This document shows, piece by piece, positions 6,361 to 6,740 of a stretch of DNA of 6,740 bases; the stretch's first letter is position 1, and each line of letters starts with the position of its first letter. A program made the translations under genes and the position numbers. Source of the DNA: Alphaproteobacteria bacterium (GTDB lineage Bacteria > Pseudomonadota > Alphaproteobacteria > Rhizobiales > Aestuariivirgaceae). The DNA is taken from positions 1 to 6,740 of the forward strand of contig VAZZ01000352.1 of assembly GCA_005884715.1 (NCBI GenBank). The letters run 5' to 3'. The notes under the pieces were generated by a model, which saw nothing but the letters and a program-made list of their open reading frames with translations, ran no database searches and was not told where the DNA came from.

Positions 6361-6740
6361 AATTCTGCCTTCTGGGAACATCTCAACGCGCTCACTGGGG
6401 AGTTCGATGAACCGGGTCGGTTCGTGGCCTTTCCAGGCTATGAATGGTCCGGCAACACGGCGGTCGGCGGAGATCACAATGTCTTCTTTCGGAACGAAGG
6501 GCGCCGGATTCGCCGCTCCTCTCATGCCCTCTTGAACGATAGTCGGGATATCGATGGGGATGCGAGAGATCTCAACGCCCTCTATGCGGCGCTTTCGGAC
6601 GAGGATTGTGTGCTCTACGCCCATGTCGGTGGACGTTACGCCGATATCGCCTATGCCGATGATCCGCGTTTGGAAACGGCACTGGAGCTCCATTCGGACT
6701 GGGGCTCATTTGAGTGGCTGCTGATAGACAGCTTCAGGCT
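6355..6740 (+). pseudogene. DUF3604 protein, 5'-truncated, continues past window
   Basis: The plus-strand frame reads NSAFWEHLNALTGEFDEPGR, then FVAFPGYEWSGNTAVGGDHN, VFFRNEGRRIRRSSHALL, CVLYAHVGGRYADIAYADDP and ALELHSDWGSFEWLLIDSFR. This matches the central part of DUF3604 proteins, a family of unknown function that has been related to PHP-type metal-dependent hydrolases. The His residues in GGDHN, AHVGG and ELHS may be metal ligands, which is inference. There is no ATG anywhere in the visible frame, and several hundred residues that normally precede FVxFPGYEW are missing. The sequence left of about 6355 is antisense to the dehydrogenase remnant, so the gene is broken at its 5' side. Downstream codons stay open to the window edge. 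Confidence 0.78.

Noticed and set aside
1..6740. CRISPR array, tRNA, rRNA or complete insertion sequence
   Set aside because: No regularly spaced repeats, no cloverleaf or conserved rRNA segments, and no transposase frame with terminal inverted repeats were seen on reading both strands.

Overview
The window looks like a chromosomal piece of a GC-rich alphaproteobacterium, probably of the Hyphomicrobiales. This rests on the strong G/C bias at third codon positions and on how the FadD, AidB and DusA proteins read. Genus cannot be told from the sequence alone.

Left part (1-2584, minus strand): two genes of a fatty-acid degradation operon, a long-chain acyl-CoA synthetase (fadD, 740-2584) followed after 13 nt by a FadA-type thiolase that runs out of the window at position 1. 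Upstream of fadD (2585-2929) is the wreck of another gene. It has a short N-terminal piece in two frames, then the C-terminal end of an alpha/beta hydrolase carrying the catalytic Asp and His but no nucleophile Ser. The hydrolase tail appears to run, after a one-base frame slip, into the reading frame that fadD uses.

Middle (2930-4714, plus strand): an AT-richer divergent promoter region with an imperfect dyad, then an intact 548-aa acyl-CoA dehydrogenase of the AidB subfamily. A clean 8-bp hairpin overlaps its stop codon. The divergent pairing of aidB with fadD and thiolase suggests a fatty-acid role or shared control for this AidB homologue, but that is inference.

Right part (4715-6740): a degraded mosaic. 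A short reading frame at 4758-4865 ends like a tyrosine recombinase. It is followed by a dusA (tRNA-dihydrouridine synthase A) copy with a frameshift in its conserved PMMDW motif and a C-terminus cut off near 5520. Next, on the minus strand, is a short-chain dehydrogenase that lost its N-terminal Rossmann motif and whose native stop appears to have been lost by a one-base slip. At about 6357-6361 it abuts, head to head, a plus-strand DUF3604 gene that has also lost its 5' end and continues past the window. None of these genes is intact.

I found no CRISPR array, tRNA, rRNA or complete mobile element. The most notable material is the set of truncation junctions and the fact that the small frame breaks all look like single-base losses in short C/G runs. 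That pattern must be separated from sequencing error before biology is read into it. I see no convincing new multi-gene system here.
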